Part shown: positions 1-8,758 of the stretch, one piece after another
How positions within the stretch are numbered: the first letter of the stretch is position 1
How the letters are laid out: each line of letters begins with the position of its first letter
Assembly (NCBI RefSeq): GCF_041903755.1
Contig: NZ_JBBWVE010000029.1
Location: 25,630-89,629 of the forward strand
Source of the DNA: Thiocapsa roseilacustris
GTDB lineage: Bacteria; Pseudomonadota; Gammaproteobacteria; Chromatiales; Chromatiaceae
Direction of reading: 5' to 3'
Length of the DNA stretch: 64,000 nucleotides
Made by a program: the position numbers and the translations under genes
The notes under the pieces: generated by a model
Database searches by the model: none
Told to the model about the DNA's origin: nothing
Seen by the model: the letters and a program-made list of their open reading frames with translations, nothing else

Positions 1-669
1 CCGTCCATCTCGCTCAAGCATACCGTACAACGCGCCGCTCTCGTGTTGATGCCGGTTGTACGAAAGATTCGCGGCAAAATCGGCCAGCACGAGCCCTGCG
101 GACTCAGCAGCCGGCCAGATGCGAACATGCCGCGCATCCAGTCGTTCAAGCAGTCCGCGAGCCGCGAGACCGGCTTCAACCGCGTCTTCAATTCTTTCCA
201 CGACATCAGACAGCAATTCATCGCGCGTCGACATCAACTCACCCTGCTTTTGCCGGCGAGCAACGATCACCTCAAGCTGCCGACTTCCCCATGCCTCGGG
301 CAATGCGGAGTCAGCCAACGCGAGCAAATCGAGGAGCATGAGCCGATAGGTTCGTTCGCTTTCCCGCAATCCACGTCGACGTCGGTTCTCCACCACGAGC
401 ATCGCCGTCACGCATCCGGTCTTCCCGGCAGCCGTGAAAACCGCTTTCGCTACCTGCGTCGCCAACTGATGACCGAGGCGCGTCCGCAACTCCGTCAGGT
501 GCAAATCCGCACGCGACGACAGTCGAAACTGGCGTGGCAAGGGATCGAGCGCATCTTTCAGCCGCTTCTCAGCACTCGAAGGTTTGCCTTCGCACAGGAC
601 ACCGCTGACGATCCAACGCGGGTCTTGTTCAAAATCGCCTGACTCGTCAATAAACAAAGTATGAATCAT
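1..669 (-). CDS. DUF3800 domain protein (3' end outside window)
   Basis: An open minus-strand frame of 223 codons starts at an ATG 23 bases inside the upstream McrC-like gene and runs off the left edge, so the C-terminus is missing. The N-terminus MIHTLFIDESGDF is the hallmark of DUF3800, a predicted RNase H-fold/nuclease-like family in which the first Asp of FIDESG is a likely metal ligand. Later segments (RRQKQGEL, and VLADFAANLSYN near residue 205) fit the family's basic strand and its Asp-containing C-terminal helix. The overlap with the McrC-like gene points to one operon. DUF3800 genes recur in defence islands, so an accessory or effector role beside McrBC is plausible. That role is inference; the family assignment is strong. 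Confidence 0.8.
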   Translation of the reverse strand, partial: MIHTLFIDESGDFEQDPRWIVSGVLCEGKPSSAEKRLKDALDPLPRQFRLSSRADLHLTELRTRLGHQLATQVAKAVFTAAGKTGCVTAMLVVENRRRRGLRESERTYRLMLLDLLALADSALPEAWGSRQLEVIVARRQKQGELMSTRDELLSDVVERIEDAVEAGLAARGLLERLDARHVRIWPAAESAGLVLADFAANLSYNRHQHESGALYGMLERDGR

Positions 670-3544
670 TTGCTTCCGACCCTGCTTCCGATTCTAATTC
701 TTGCTCTGGAATAATCAGGTACTCCCCGCAATGTGGGCACTTGATGTCATATGGATTGAGGGCGCGTGTTTCGTGGAACGTCCAATAACCACCGAGCTTC
801 CAAAGATGGGTTCCGCAGTTCCAACAATGATTACGGACGATTAGATGACTGCATTGTAAATTCGCGCACCATAACGCCCTTGCCATACCTCGCTTCAATG
901 ATAACGGTTTGCCGGGAGGAGGCGTTTCTGTCGTGGATGCCTCCCCACACGCGGGACAGAACGGCTGATAACGTGGTGGCTTTTCCGCATAGTCATCAGC
1001 AGTATATTCCCAGTTCAGGTAGAGATGCATCGTAATGAGCCTGATCAGCGGATCGATGACGCCTGGCCTGAGGAGTACCGCCCCATGCCGGTGATCCGGA
1101 GGAGCCTGATCCCATTCTGGTCGGTTATCGGGATCTGATGTGAAATGACCCCCGCCGTATCGGCAGAATCCGCCCGACTCATTCGCTGACTCTGCATCAT
1201 AACCAGGATGAAGAACAAAAACCCGGTTAGCGCCTTCCTCATCGTAGTGACGTCTTACAATTAGCTCTTCCAGTTCGCTGTCCAGTTTCATCCCTTCCCG
1301 ATTCGAAGCAATCGGTGCAAACCGCTTGCATTTTGCATCAAGGATCAACTTCATCTGATCTATTGGATGGGTATCGCTAGAGACCTCATCAGATAGTGAG
1401 GAATTGGACACTTCATACCCGAACCACGCTGGATCAAACGGACCTGGATCTTGCGCGTCTTGATTAAAATGTTCGGAATCGTGATATATTCGATCAGTAA
1501 CGTGAGAATTCAATGCCCCGATATTGAAGGCTGCGTCGGTTGGCTCCGTCCTTGTTGACTCCTGACGCCGAGCAAGAACTGTGACCACGAAATCCGGGCG
1601 TTTACCAGTTGGCAAGAGCGGTTCATATTCTAATAAGACATCGCGATTGAGATGTGGACCCTCGAAAAATATCCGGATCGGTTCATTCGATCTCTTCTGA
1701 TTCCAGTAATCGTGATCGGCAAGCCCCTTAAATAAATCTTCCTGATACGCTCCTGTAGGTACAAAGCCATAATGTTCACGAAGGATTCGGACAAGCTTTA
1801 GAAAGCACCATCGCTCATACACCCTCGGCATGTCGAGGATCCCGATTTCATCTAGACGGAAAAGCTGATCAATTTTCGAGACATCGAGATTGGCTGCATC
1901 CAGCGCGATCCGAAAAGCGGCGAGTGCACCGCGATAGTCTGGATTCTGAACATAGGTCATTGATCCAGAAACCGCGAGATTCTGTCCAGTGGAGATACGA
2001 AGGCTCTTGGCTCTCTCGATCACCTTATTCGTTTGCGTTAGCAGCGGTTTCAGCGCTTCAGATGTGGCTTGCCAGTGCGCACTTTCCGTGCGAAAGCGCT
2101 GTGCTTGCGACTGATGTGCTTGCCGGTCCTTCTCCTGATCGCGGACTGCAGAAGATGAAAGTCTGTGCCAATAATCGCTTCCTTCAAGCCGCTGCTTTTC
2201 ATCTGTAAGACGATTAATCTCAGCAGCAATCTTATCTTCTAGACTTGATTCGATCGAACACAGCTTTTCAACATTCGCAATTACCCATATCCCTTGTGAA
2301 TTCTCACCATCGCGTTGCTTCGAAAAACGACCCCTAACAGTATAAATTTCATGTGCGATGAAAACGCACTTGACTAAATCCATTATTTTTCGATCAAAAA
2401 CAAGCCGAAGCTCCTGCTTTTCACGCGGCTGCCCTGCAACAGAGATGAGGGATGACCAGAATCCAAATCTTCCATATCGTTCGTCTTTATGATCTTGATC
2501 CTCGTCTCGTTTGTTCCGCTTATTAACTCTAAACTTAATTTCATGGAGGCATTCGCCTTGGTGGCATCGTGACAATACGCTATCACGCGCTACTTCAAGA
2601 GCGCCTGAGCGAAAATGCAGCTCCGCAAGTTCCTGTTCCAGCTTTTCCGGCACAACCTTTACCCATCCGTTCAGCGACTTTGCGTGAGCCTCTGCCGCAC
2701 CCGCACGACGATCAAAATCGACCGCCATATCATTTGCCGCCTGGAGTAAGGAGCGCAGTGACCGATTGAGCCTAACCGTCATGGCGAGGAGCAGTCGATT
2801 CTCCGGCGTGTCATAAGAAGGTGCATGTCCGCGACCGGAAACCCATCTAGGAGCACCTCGGAGCGCAAGTTCCTGAAACGTCCGCATCATTGGGCGCACC
2901 TTGGTCAACGGTTGCTGCTCCGTCCGTTCCCGCAACTCAAGATGTGGCTGTGCAAGTGCGTGTTCCGCGTGCCGGATGTGATCTCGCACAGCTTCAAGGA
3001 ATGCATCGTTAACACCCCCGTCGGCCTGTCGAGCCGAAACCGTAACCGGGCTCTCACGTTCAAGAATGAGTTGCCAGAGTCCATTGCGGAACTCGCCGAG
3101 CAGAGTCTCAAACTCCTGCTCGTTGAATCCCGGCATGGAGATGCGTAAGCGCAGATCGACAGATCCGACTCGGAGATGTGCCATACCTGCATGCCGACAG
3201 AGTTTGGAATCGTGGTATCCACCGTTATCGGACTTCTTCCACTTTCCACGCTCGATCCACCAGGTACGCCCATCCGAGGCTTTGACCGGACTTAACTCTT
3301 GCACCGATTCCCCCCCGCCAAGCACGAGCACCGGCGGTGAAGTCAGTCCGGGAGCCAGAATGCCGATCTGTCCTGGACGCCGAAAACTCACCTCCGGATA
3401 AGCCGTGATATCCGCCGTATAACCTTCAAGCCCGTTCTCTACGAGAAGGGTCGGCGACCACGCGGTTTCCACATCCAGTGGCTTACCCGAGGATGCCCAG
3501 TGAACCTGGACGATACGGATCTCAAACGGCGCAGAAGTTTCCAT
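647..3544 (-). CDS. McrC-like nuclease subunit: DUF2357 + PD-(D/E)XK + zinc ribbons
   Basis: Predicted nuclease partner of the McrB-like ATPase upstream; the two genes share one base in a TGATG overlap (stop/start at 3542-3546). Residues about 200-260 carry the DUF2357 signature YDTPENRLL. A PD-(D/E)XK core follows: YERWCF helix (E577), GKRPDFVV (D651) and LILDAKCK (D736, K738). The last 100 residues hold paired CxxC knuckles (FCPAC, CWNC, CPHC) that should bind zinc. Classical McrC is about 350 residues; this 965-residue form matches the large DUF2357 nucleases of type IV-like restriction systems. The substrate (modified DNA, or RNA as proposed for coiled-coil McrBC relatives) cannot be read from sequence. 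Confidence 0.8.
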   Translation of the reverse strand: METSAPFEIRIVQVHWASSGKPLDVETAWSPTLLVENGLEGYTADITAYPEVSFRRPGQIGILAPGLTSPPVLVLGGGESVQELSPVKASDGRTWWIERGKWKKSDNGGYHDSKLCRHAGMAHLRVGSVDLRLRISMPGFNEQEFETLLGEFRNGLWQLILERESPVTVSARQADGGVNDAFLEAVRDHIRHAEHALAQPHLELRERTEQQPLTKVRPMMRTFQELALRGAPRWVSGRGHAPSYDTPENRLLLAMTVRLNRSLRSLLQAANDMAVDFDRRAGAAEAHAKSLNGWVKVVPEKLEQELAELHFRSGALEVARDSVLSRCHQGECLHEIKFRVNKRNKRDEDQDHKDERYGRFGFWSSLISVAGQPREKQELRLVFDRKIMDLVKCVFIAHEIYTVRGRFSKQRDGENSQGIWVIANVEKLCSIESSLEDKIAAEINRLTDEKQRLEGSDYWHRLSSSAVRDQEKDRQAHQSQAQRFRTESAHWQATSEALKPLLTQTNKVIERAKSLRISTGQNLAVSGSMTYVQNPDYRGALAAFRIALDAANLDVSKIDQLFRLDEIGILDMPRVYERWCFLKLVRILREHYGFVPTGAYQEDLFKGLADHDYWNQKRSNEPIRIFFEGPHLNRDVLLEYEPLLPTGKRPDFVVTVLARRQESTRTEPTDAAFNIGALNSHVTDRIYHDSEHFNQDAQDPGPFDPAWFGYEVSNSSLSDEVSSDTHPIDQMKLILDAKCKRFAPIASNREGMKLDSELEELIVRRHYDEEGANRVFVLHPGYDAESANESGGFCRYGGGHFTSDPDNRPEWDQAPPDHRHGAVLLRPGVIDPLIRLITMHLYLNWEYTADDYAEKPPRYQPFCPACGEASTTETPPPGKPLSLKRGMARALWCANLQCSHLIVRNHCWNCGTHLWKLGGYWTFHETRALNPYDIKCPHCGEYLIIPEQELESEAGSEANDSYFVY

Positions 3545-5805
3545 CAGGCCCAGTAGTTAAAAATCTTGTCGTTACGGTTCGCCCTGGAAATAATTTCGGC
3601 AAGCTCGCGCTTCGCATTGAAAGGCTCGAAATCAGGAAGGCTTGCGATGTCTCTTTGGAAGGCGGAGACGACCCCTGAGCAGTCCCCTTCACGCCCTTGC
3701 GGCGCCCTTTTTCCATCAAACGAGAATCTGGGCAACAGCTTTTGTCTCACGAGATGGTTGAGTGCCATCTGGTCGACATCCTCACTTTGGGTAACCTCGC
3801 TCAACCGGTCACGATATAGCAATGACTGGCGTATAACCCGCACTCCGATCTCAATTCCGATCGGCGCAAGGTAGTCCGTAGCCCACCGTACCATCGTCGA
3901 TGCGACAATATCCTGTGATCCAGGATTGAATCCAGGATACTCTCCGCGGCCAAACTGACTTGCGGGAACACAAACGCCAGTGCCTAGAATTTCCTCTCCA
4001 GCGATCTCTTCGTCCACCAACTCCCAGTAATTCAGCGGACTCTGAAATTGCAGCACTTGGGCACGATCCAGAACCTTTGGGGAAAGATAATGGGTTGTGT
4101 CATCAATATTCACGGCACCGATGATCCGGATATTTGAAGGAATCGACAGGATGGGGGGCACATTCAACACCCCAGCTACCATTCGTCTGAGACGAGAGTG
4201 AAGCTGGAGAACCGACTCGCCATCTTGAATGCCAAGACGATCTTGGAGCTGCTGTACGATGTCTTTATGATCGAGAAAATCGCCGAAACGGCGCAGCTCT
4301 CTGCCTTCTGCTGCTTTCAGAAGAACATCCACGAAAAGACGGAATTCGGTCTCGACATGGCCTGCTTCTTCAGCAGAATAGAGAGTGATCGTTGGCGTTT
4401 CCGTGCGTTCCTCAAGAACGGAAAGAAAGTCGGCAAAATAATATTCGACTCTCGCAAGGTTCATCTCGTCCAAACAGATGAGGTGGAGTCGATCAGGGTC
4501 GCGCTGAGCGGCGATCAGGGCGTCGAGAAACTGGGTCGTCAGGTAAGATCGCTGAAGTGGGTTGTAATAGCCGAGAAGATCCTCTGAACTGGTCCAGTTA
4601 GGCTTGACCGGGATGATGTGAGCGATATTGCCGGTCGCCTTCGCAAATGATTTGACGAGCTGCGTCTTGCCGGATCCCGAGAGGCCGGAGAGGATGATGA
4701 GATCGCCTGTGCAAAGGAGCGCGAAGAAATTCTCTAAGAGTGCTCTTGGATAGACGATTCGTCTTTGATAGTAGAGGAAGCTCTGAACATGGGAAATGAT
4801 AGCTGGATATCCGCCGTCGATGCTCTCGAAATTCGGCCAGTCTTTTGTTTCCTCATCTCCTTTTGCAGTAACTCCAAGGATTTCATCGTACTGTGCTTGG
4901 GTGATAAAGTCGAGGTGAAGTAGGGGGTCGGCCTTCGTTCGTACGTACTGTCGGAGTCGTTCAATCTGATTCATCAGGTGTTCCATCTCTTTATCGCTGT
5001 ACGATCTCGCTTCACCGAGCTTTTCATGAAGGTGTGCCAATTCCTTTGTGTGCAATTCCTCTACTACTTCATACTCTAGCCTTAGAGTTTCCTCCATCTT
5101 TCTGAGTGAGTTTTCATGCTGTAGACGTTCATCTTGATAGTCAGCCTCGATTTCAGCGAGTATAAGGTCGCGTTGAGCCTTTGTCTCGCTCAATTGTCGC
5201 TCAATCGCTGCACTTTCTTCCCGGTTCCTCTCCAACTCTTTCTCGGCGTTGATGTTAGACGCCTTTAAGTCTACAGCTCTACCTTCAAGCTTTTGGATCT
5301 GCTCTTTTATATCCCGAAGCTTGCTCGTCACATCTTGGTGATTCTGTTCGAAATAAGCGCGGTATAAGGTTTCGTCGAGATCAACGCTGCCATCGGCACG
5401 GTGGGCAATCGCTTCTAGCGGAATATGCTTCAGCGAGCGGATTGATTTCGGGTCAATCGAGAGATGTAAGGGATTGTTATTCTTTTCACGCTCAAATGGA
5501 ACTGCAAGCTGAAATCGAGCCTCAACATACTGCCCAGACTCAAAGCCTGACAAATCCCGTCCAACGTAAATGTTTTTGACATTTTTCTCTTTATCATTGC
5601 CTAAGTCAGCCAGAGGATATTGAAGTCTAGATCCGGACTTATTATGCAACGGTGTCAGCCACCAGATTTCGTTTCGTTCGCGAAGTATGCCGTTGATCAG
5701 AGGAACAGAGATTGACCACTTTTCTTTGAGGTACTGCATACGTTGCGCGTCGCTCAAGGTGTTGATCTGCGCGACTGTTAGAAACTCTGAGATCGAGTCT
5801 TCCAT
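3544..5805 (-). CDS. McrB-like AAA+ NTPase with N-terminal coiled coil
   Basis: Motor subunit of a McrBC-type (type IV) restriction system. Residues 1-150 form an unassigned N-terminal domain that probably senses the target. Residues 155-290 are a long charged heptad-rich coiled coil. The AAA+ module follows, with Walker A GLSGSGKT (374-381), Walker B plus McrB-type extension LDEMNLARVEYYF (about 445) and the NxxD-type motif AVNIDDTTHYLS, which in McrB contributes to GTP specificity. The gene leads the operon McrB-like > DUF2357 nuclease > DUF3800. A coiled coil fused ahead of the GTPase resembles the CoCoNuT subgroup of McrBC relatives, though no companion helicase is visible here. Family certain; biological target unknown. 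Confidence 0.85.
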   Translation of the reverse strand: MEDSISEFLTVAQINTLSDAQRMQYLKEKWSISVPLINGILRERNEIWWLTPLHNKSGSRLQYPLADLGNDKEKNVKNIYVGRDLSGFESGQYVEARFQLAVPFEREKNNNPLHLSIDPKSIRSLKHIPLEAIAHRADGSVDLDETLYRAYFEQNHQDVTSKLRDIKEQIQKLEGRAVDLKASNINAEKELERNREESAAIERQLSETKAQRDLILAEIEADYQDERLQHENSLRKMEETLRLEYEVVEELHTKELAHLHEKLGEARSYSDKEMEHLMNQIERLRQYVRTKADPLLHLDFITQAQYDEILGVTAKGDEETKDWPNFESIDGGYPAIISHVQSFLYYQRRIVYPRALLENFFALLCTGDLIILSGLSGSGKTQLVKSFAKATGNIAHIIPVKPNWTSSEDLLGYYNPLQRSYLTTQFLDALIAAQRDPDRLHLICLDEMNLARVEYYFADFLSVLEERTETPTITLYSAEEAGHVETEFRLFVDVLLKAAEGRELRRFGDFLDHKDIVQQLQDRLGIQDGESVLQLHSRLRRMVAGVLNVPPILSIPSNIRIIGAVNIDDTTHYLSPKVLDRAQVLQFQSPLNYWELVDEEIAGEEILGTGVCVPASQFGRGEYPGFNPGSQDIVASTMVRWATDYLAPIGIEIGVRVIRQSLLYRDRLSEVTQSEDVDQMALNHLVRQKLLPRFSFDGKRAPQGREGDCSGVVSAFQRDIASLPDFEPFNAKRELAEIISRANRNDKIFNYWA

Positions 5806-5821
5806 GCAGATTCGACTCTCG

Positions 5822-6328
5822 CTATTGTTCTTGAAGTAGATGCGGCTGGATCATAGTGCGAGGAATCGGGTTCTTAAATAGCACGATTAATGCCCAAGCC
5901 GCTCCGAGAAGCTGTGCGCGCCGGGTGAATCGACGGTTGTCGACGGAATAGAGCGTTTCACAATCGGAGCAGGCCAGCATATGCAAGGCATCGGAGAAGT
6001 CCACGCCCTGGGCGAGCGAGGAGAAAGAGAGCCTTAGCGACTTGCTCGGACTCCTCGGCGTTGACGTTTGACAAGCCCACAGATGCTTCAGGACTTGGAC
6101 GATCTTTACGGCGTCAATCCGATAGAAGGCGCGGAGAACCGATTCCAGCTCAAGGATTACGGTAAGCGGGATGATCAGGACGGGACGAGGGGGACGGGCC
6201 TGGATCGCCTGGTCGATGGATCGCTTCATGGCCGCTTCCGAATCACCTGGATCATCCATACAGGAGTGGGCCAAGATACCGCATGCAAGAGCAATCATCG
6301 CTGATCTCGCGCATGGATTGCACGACAT
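5822..6328 (-). pseudogene. Decayed VapC-like PIN toxin
   Basis: The frame keeps clear VapC blocks: MKRSIDQA, LTVILELESVLRAFYRIDA, GVDFSDALHMLACSDC and NRRFTRRAQLL. The N-terminus, which should read ALDTNIL with the first catalytic Asp, reads ALACGIL. Between KHLW and SLAQGVDF the natural sequence (NVNAEESEQVAKAL) appears only in another frame, so two compensating frameshifts flank this segment. The loss of a catalytic residue plus the shifts mean the toxin is probably dead. It follows an equally damaged AbrB-type antitoxin gene. Confidence 0.65.
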
Positions 6329-6555
6329 CGAAGTCGTTCAGATGCTGCGTTCCTGGCTGATCGGAGTTCAGTACGTAATCTATCGCTGGTTTCGGGGCGG
6401 GTACGCTGGGTCTTACGAAGGGGCCGGACACTTAACTTGGCGACATCCGGTTCTAAGGTGAGCTTCGTTCCCGGTGCGATCCCGAGCCTATGCCGGATCT
6501 CCGCCGGAATGGCGACTTGCCCCTTGTCCGAGACGGTCACTGTCAACATTGCCAT
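6295..6555 (-). pseudogene. AbrB/VapB-type antitoxin, frameshifted
   Basis: Residues 1-45 are a good AbrB-fold antitoxin (TVTVSDKGQVAIPAEIRHRLG, 20-residue core then GIAPGTKLTLE). After about residue 50 the natural tail (DYVLNSDQPGTQHLNDFDVV) is found in a different frame, indicating a frameshift near 6400. In an intact pair this protein would bind and neutralise the PIN toxin and autoregulate the promoter. With both partners damaged, the locus is a relic. Confidence 0.6.
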
Positions 6556-7035
6556 GGCCTCATGTCTTCGGAAGTTTCCGGGCGCTAGAGGAATCAGGTA
6601 TTAGTAGCACTTCCAGAGGCCGGGAACTCGACGGTTTTTGCGCGAATCTACGCAAACATCCCCAAAATTCCCCTATCCCTACCCTACCTCTGCCGCAAAC
6701 ACTACGAAAGCCGGAAAACTCGTTTGACTTGTTCAGTTAAGGTTACAACAGTCTAACGAATCAGGGGCACTGCGCAAGTCGAGCGGTCCATTGTGAGCAA
6801 TGAAGAGCACTGGAACGACGGTATCATCCTTATGATCTTCAGTTTGGGTCGTGGGTCAGGTTGCGGGGCAACTGAGTCGCTCACCGTAAGATCCGCAAGC
6901 GTTCGCAATGTGTGTCGACTCGGCAGTCGCCTCTCGACAGGTTCCGGGTTAATTACGCATCCAAGCCGAAACCTGACCTGACCGGTTTTAGCGCGGTAGG
7001 CGTCAGAGAATCTTCACAGTCCATCCCCAACGATG
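6556..7035. other. Intergenic stretch without a supported gene
   Basis: About 480 bases lie between the decayed toxin-antitoxin pair and the next small gene. Short frames exist on both strands but none has a credible ribosome site, domain or codon pattern. No transposon ends, tRNA or strong terminator hairpin was noticed. Confidence 0.5.
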
Positions 7036-7317
7036 TTATATCCGCCCCTCAGGACCGATGTCGCCCAAGTTAAGTCCGATCCGCACGCGCACACGTTCGG
7101 CGAATGCTGCCCACTCAGTCTGGTTCAGCCGTGCCGCGATTCCGAGACGTCGAAGATTGGCACGCAGATCCGTTTCACGGCCCAGGTAGAGGGTGTGGCC
7201 GTTGTCGCCCGAGACTTGGGTTTTCCCGACGAGGTGACCGTCGGGCGTTACCGACAACTCGGCCAACGCGGGCTTCGTGTAGGCACGTTCGAACAGATAC
7301 CCCAAAATAGCGCCCAT
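7036..7317 (-). CDS. Small hypothetical protein, possibly 5'-truncated by a frameshift
   Basis: A 93-residue frame starts MGAILGYLFERAYTKPAL and contains LAELSVTPDGHLVGK and AFAERVRVRIGL, which looks like real protein but matches no family I recognise. Just upstream in another minus frame is a start-like segment (MTMPDLGQLHDPARLPNMAR, from about 7379) that would join well if one frameshift lay near 7315, so the present gene may be a broken longer one. It is divergent from the exonuclease gene, leaving about 220 bases for two promoters. Confidence 0.35.
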   Translation of the reverse strand: MGAILGYLFERAYTKPALAELSVTPDGHLVGKTQVSGDNGHTLYLGRETDLRANLRRLGIAARLNQTEWAAFAERVRVRIGLNLGDIGPEGRI

Positions 7318-7542
7318 CTGCGGGCCATATTGGGGAGTCGTGCGGGGTCGTGTAGTTGACCAAGGTCAGGCATCGTCATGGGTAGAGTATGACCGACAGT
7401 GCTATGCTTGCGACAGCGTTTGTGTTCCGTGGACAGTCGTGCGCCATTGGAACCGTTCGTGCCGGTCGAGTCGCCTTGCCATGTCATGGAACGGATCGGC
7501 ATCCTAGAACAGCAAGGAAATCAGCGGCGACGAGGAGGAGGA

Positions 7543-8193
7543 ATGGAACCGGTTATTGTGATCGACTTCGAGACCTCCGGACTGTCACCGGACATGGGTG
7601 ATCGTGCGACCGAAATCGCCGCGGTCTTGATCCGCGATGGTCGCATCGTGGACCAGTACCAAAGCATCATGAACGCAGGGAAGCGCATTCCCGCCTTCAT
7701 CGAGCACTTCACCGGCATCAGCAACGCGATGGTGCGCGACGCGCCACCGGCCAGCCAAGTCATGGCCGAGGTCGCGGACTTCGTCGGCGACTACCCCTTG
7801 GTCGCGCACAACGCCTCGTTCGATCGCAAGTTCTGGGATGCCGAACTGTCACGCATCGGGCGCAGGTCGCCGCGGCCCTTTGCCTGCTCGATGCTGGTTG
7901 CCCGTCGTGTCCTGCCCCAAGCACCGAATCACCAGCTCGGCACCCTGGTCAAGTACGCGGGGTTACCGGTCACTGGCCGCTATCACCGGGCACAGGCCGA
8001 TGCCGAGATGACGGCGCACCTGACGCTCTATCTGGAACGGGAGTTGATGGAGCGGTTCGGACTTTCGGAAGTCACCCACGAACTGCTCGGGCGGATTCAG
8101 CGGACGGCGAAAACCCGGCTTGAGAAGTGCCTGGAGCGGTATGGCGGAGCTGGCGCGTCAGCGCGCGCGATGCCGCTCGCGAACGGAAGTTAG
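7543..8193 (+). CDS. DEDDh 3'-5' exonuclease (DnaQ-like)
   Basis: A single-domain exonuclease of the DnaQ/epsilon fold. All five catalytic positions are visible: D8 and E10 in VIDFETSGL, D94 in HNASFDRKFW, H148 and D153 in YHRAQADAEMTAHL. The start at 7543 is preceded by a strong purine-rich ribosome site (GAGGAGGAGG, 7532-7541), which decides against a longer upstream frame. It is the first gene of a co-directional defence operon and ends 11 bases before the next gene. Its substrate is a 3' end of DNA or RNA; a dedicated role in the operon, such as end trimming after restriction, is inference from context. Confidence 0.85.
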   Translation: MEPVIVIDFETSGLSPDMGDRATEIAAVLIRDGRIVDQYQSIMNAGKRIPAFIEHFTGISNAMVRDAPPASQVMAEVADFVGDYPLVAHNASFDRKFWDAELSRIGRRSPRPFACSMLVARRVLPQAPNHQLGTLVKYAGLPVTGRYHRAQADAEMTAHLTLYLERELMERFGLSEVTHELLGRIQRTAKTRLEKCLERYGGAGASARAMPLANGS

Positions 8194-8203
8194 AGCCAAG
8201 ACG

Positions 8204-8758
8204 ATGCCGAACGCACTACGCCTTCCGGTTGTGGCCCTAAGCGCAGAGTACCTGGTCATCGGGCATCTGATGCGCCGTAACATCTTGGCCTACAAGGCGC
8301 CCCCGAACAATGAGGGATACGATCTGATCTGCATCCACCCCGAGCCGCGTCAGACCGGCGGACAGGTTCGTGTGCAGGTCAAAAGCCGCTACGCGACCGA
8401 CTGTGACCGTGGATTTCCGGTCAAGGCCAAAACTCTGGATGCCTTCGACTTCCTGGTCGTGGCATTCCTGAACATTGGTTGGTTCTACAGCAACAAACCT
8501 GTTCGCGACGGCTATCGTGAACCCGAGTTCTATACTTTGCCGGTGGATTTCATTCGCGAACATCACCGTGCTGCTGCGTCGGGCTGGGAGAAGGTGATGA
8601 CAAAGGGCCTTGATCTCGACCCGTACCGGAACGAGCGAGGTTTTGAGAGGATTGCGGAGCTACTCAGCATTGCGTATCCAGGCAGAGTTCGCTTGACACA
8701 ATCGGACAACGCTGACGAGAACCCGATGTCGTTATCGACGAGAGAGTGCGAGGGATGA
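8204..8758 (+). CDS. PD-(D/E)XK-like endonuclease domain protein
   Basis: A 184-residue protein with the layout of small restriction-like nucleases: E15 in ALSAEYLVIGHLM, D40 in NEGYDLICIH, and a beta strand ending QVKS (Q58, K60), i.e. E...D...QxK. This resembles the PD-(D/E)XK endonuclease and DUF4365-like families. The chosen start (ATG 8204) leaves 11 bases to the exonuclease stop. Its own stop overlaps the helicase ATG in an ATGA junction, implying translational coupling and a shared function. It may supply the cleavage step of the helicase/methyltransferase system. Fold call is moderate because the motifs are degenerate. Confidence 0.6.
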   Translation: MPNALRLPVVALSAEYLVIGHLMRRNILAYKAPPNNEGYDLICIHPEPRQTGGQVRVQVKSRYATDCDRGFPVKAKTLDAFDFLVVAFLNIGWFYSNKPVRDGYREPEFYTLPVDFIREHHRAAASGWEKVMTKGLDLDPYRNERGFERIAELLSIAYPGRVRLTQSDNADENPMSLSTRECEG

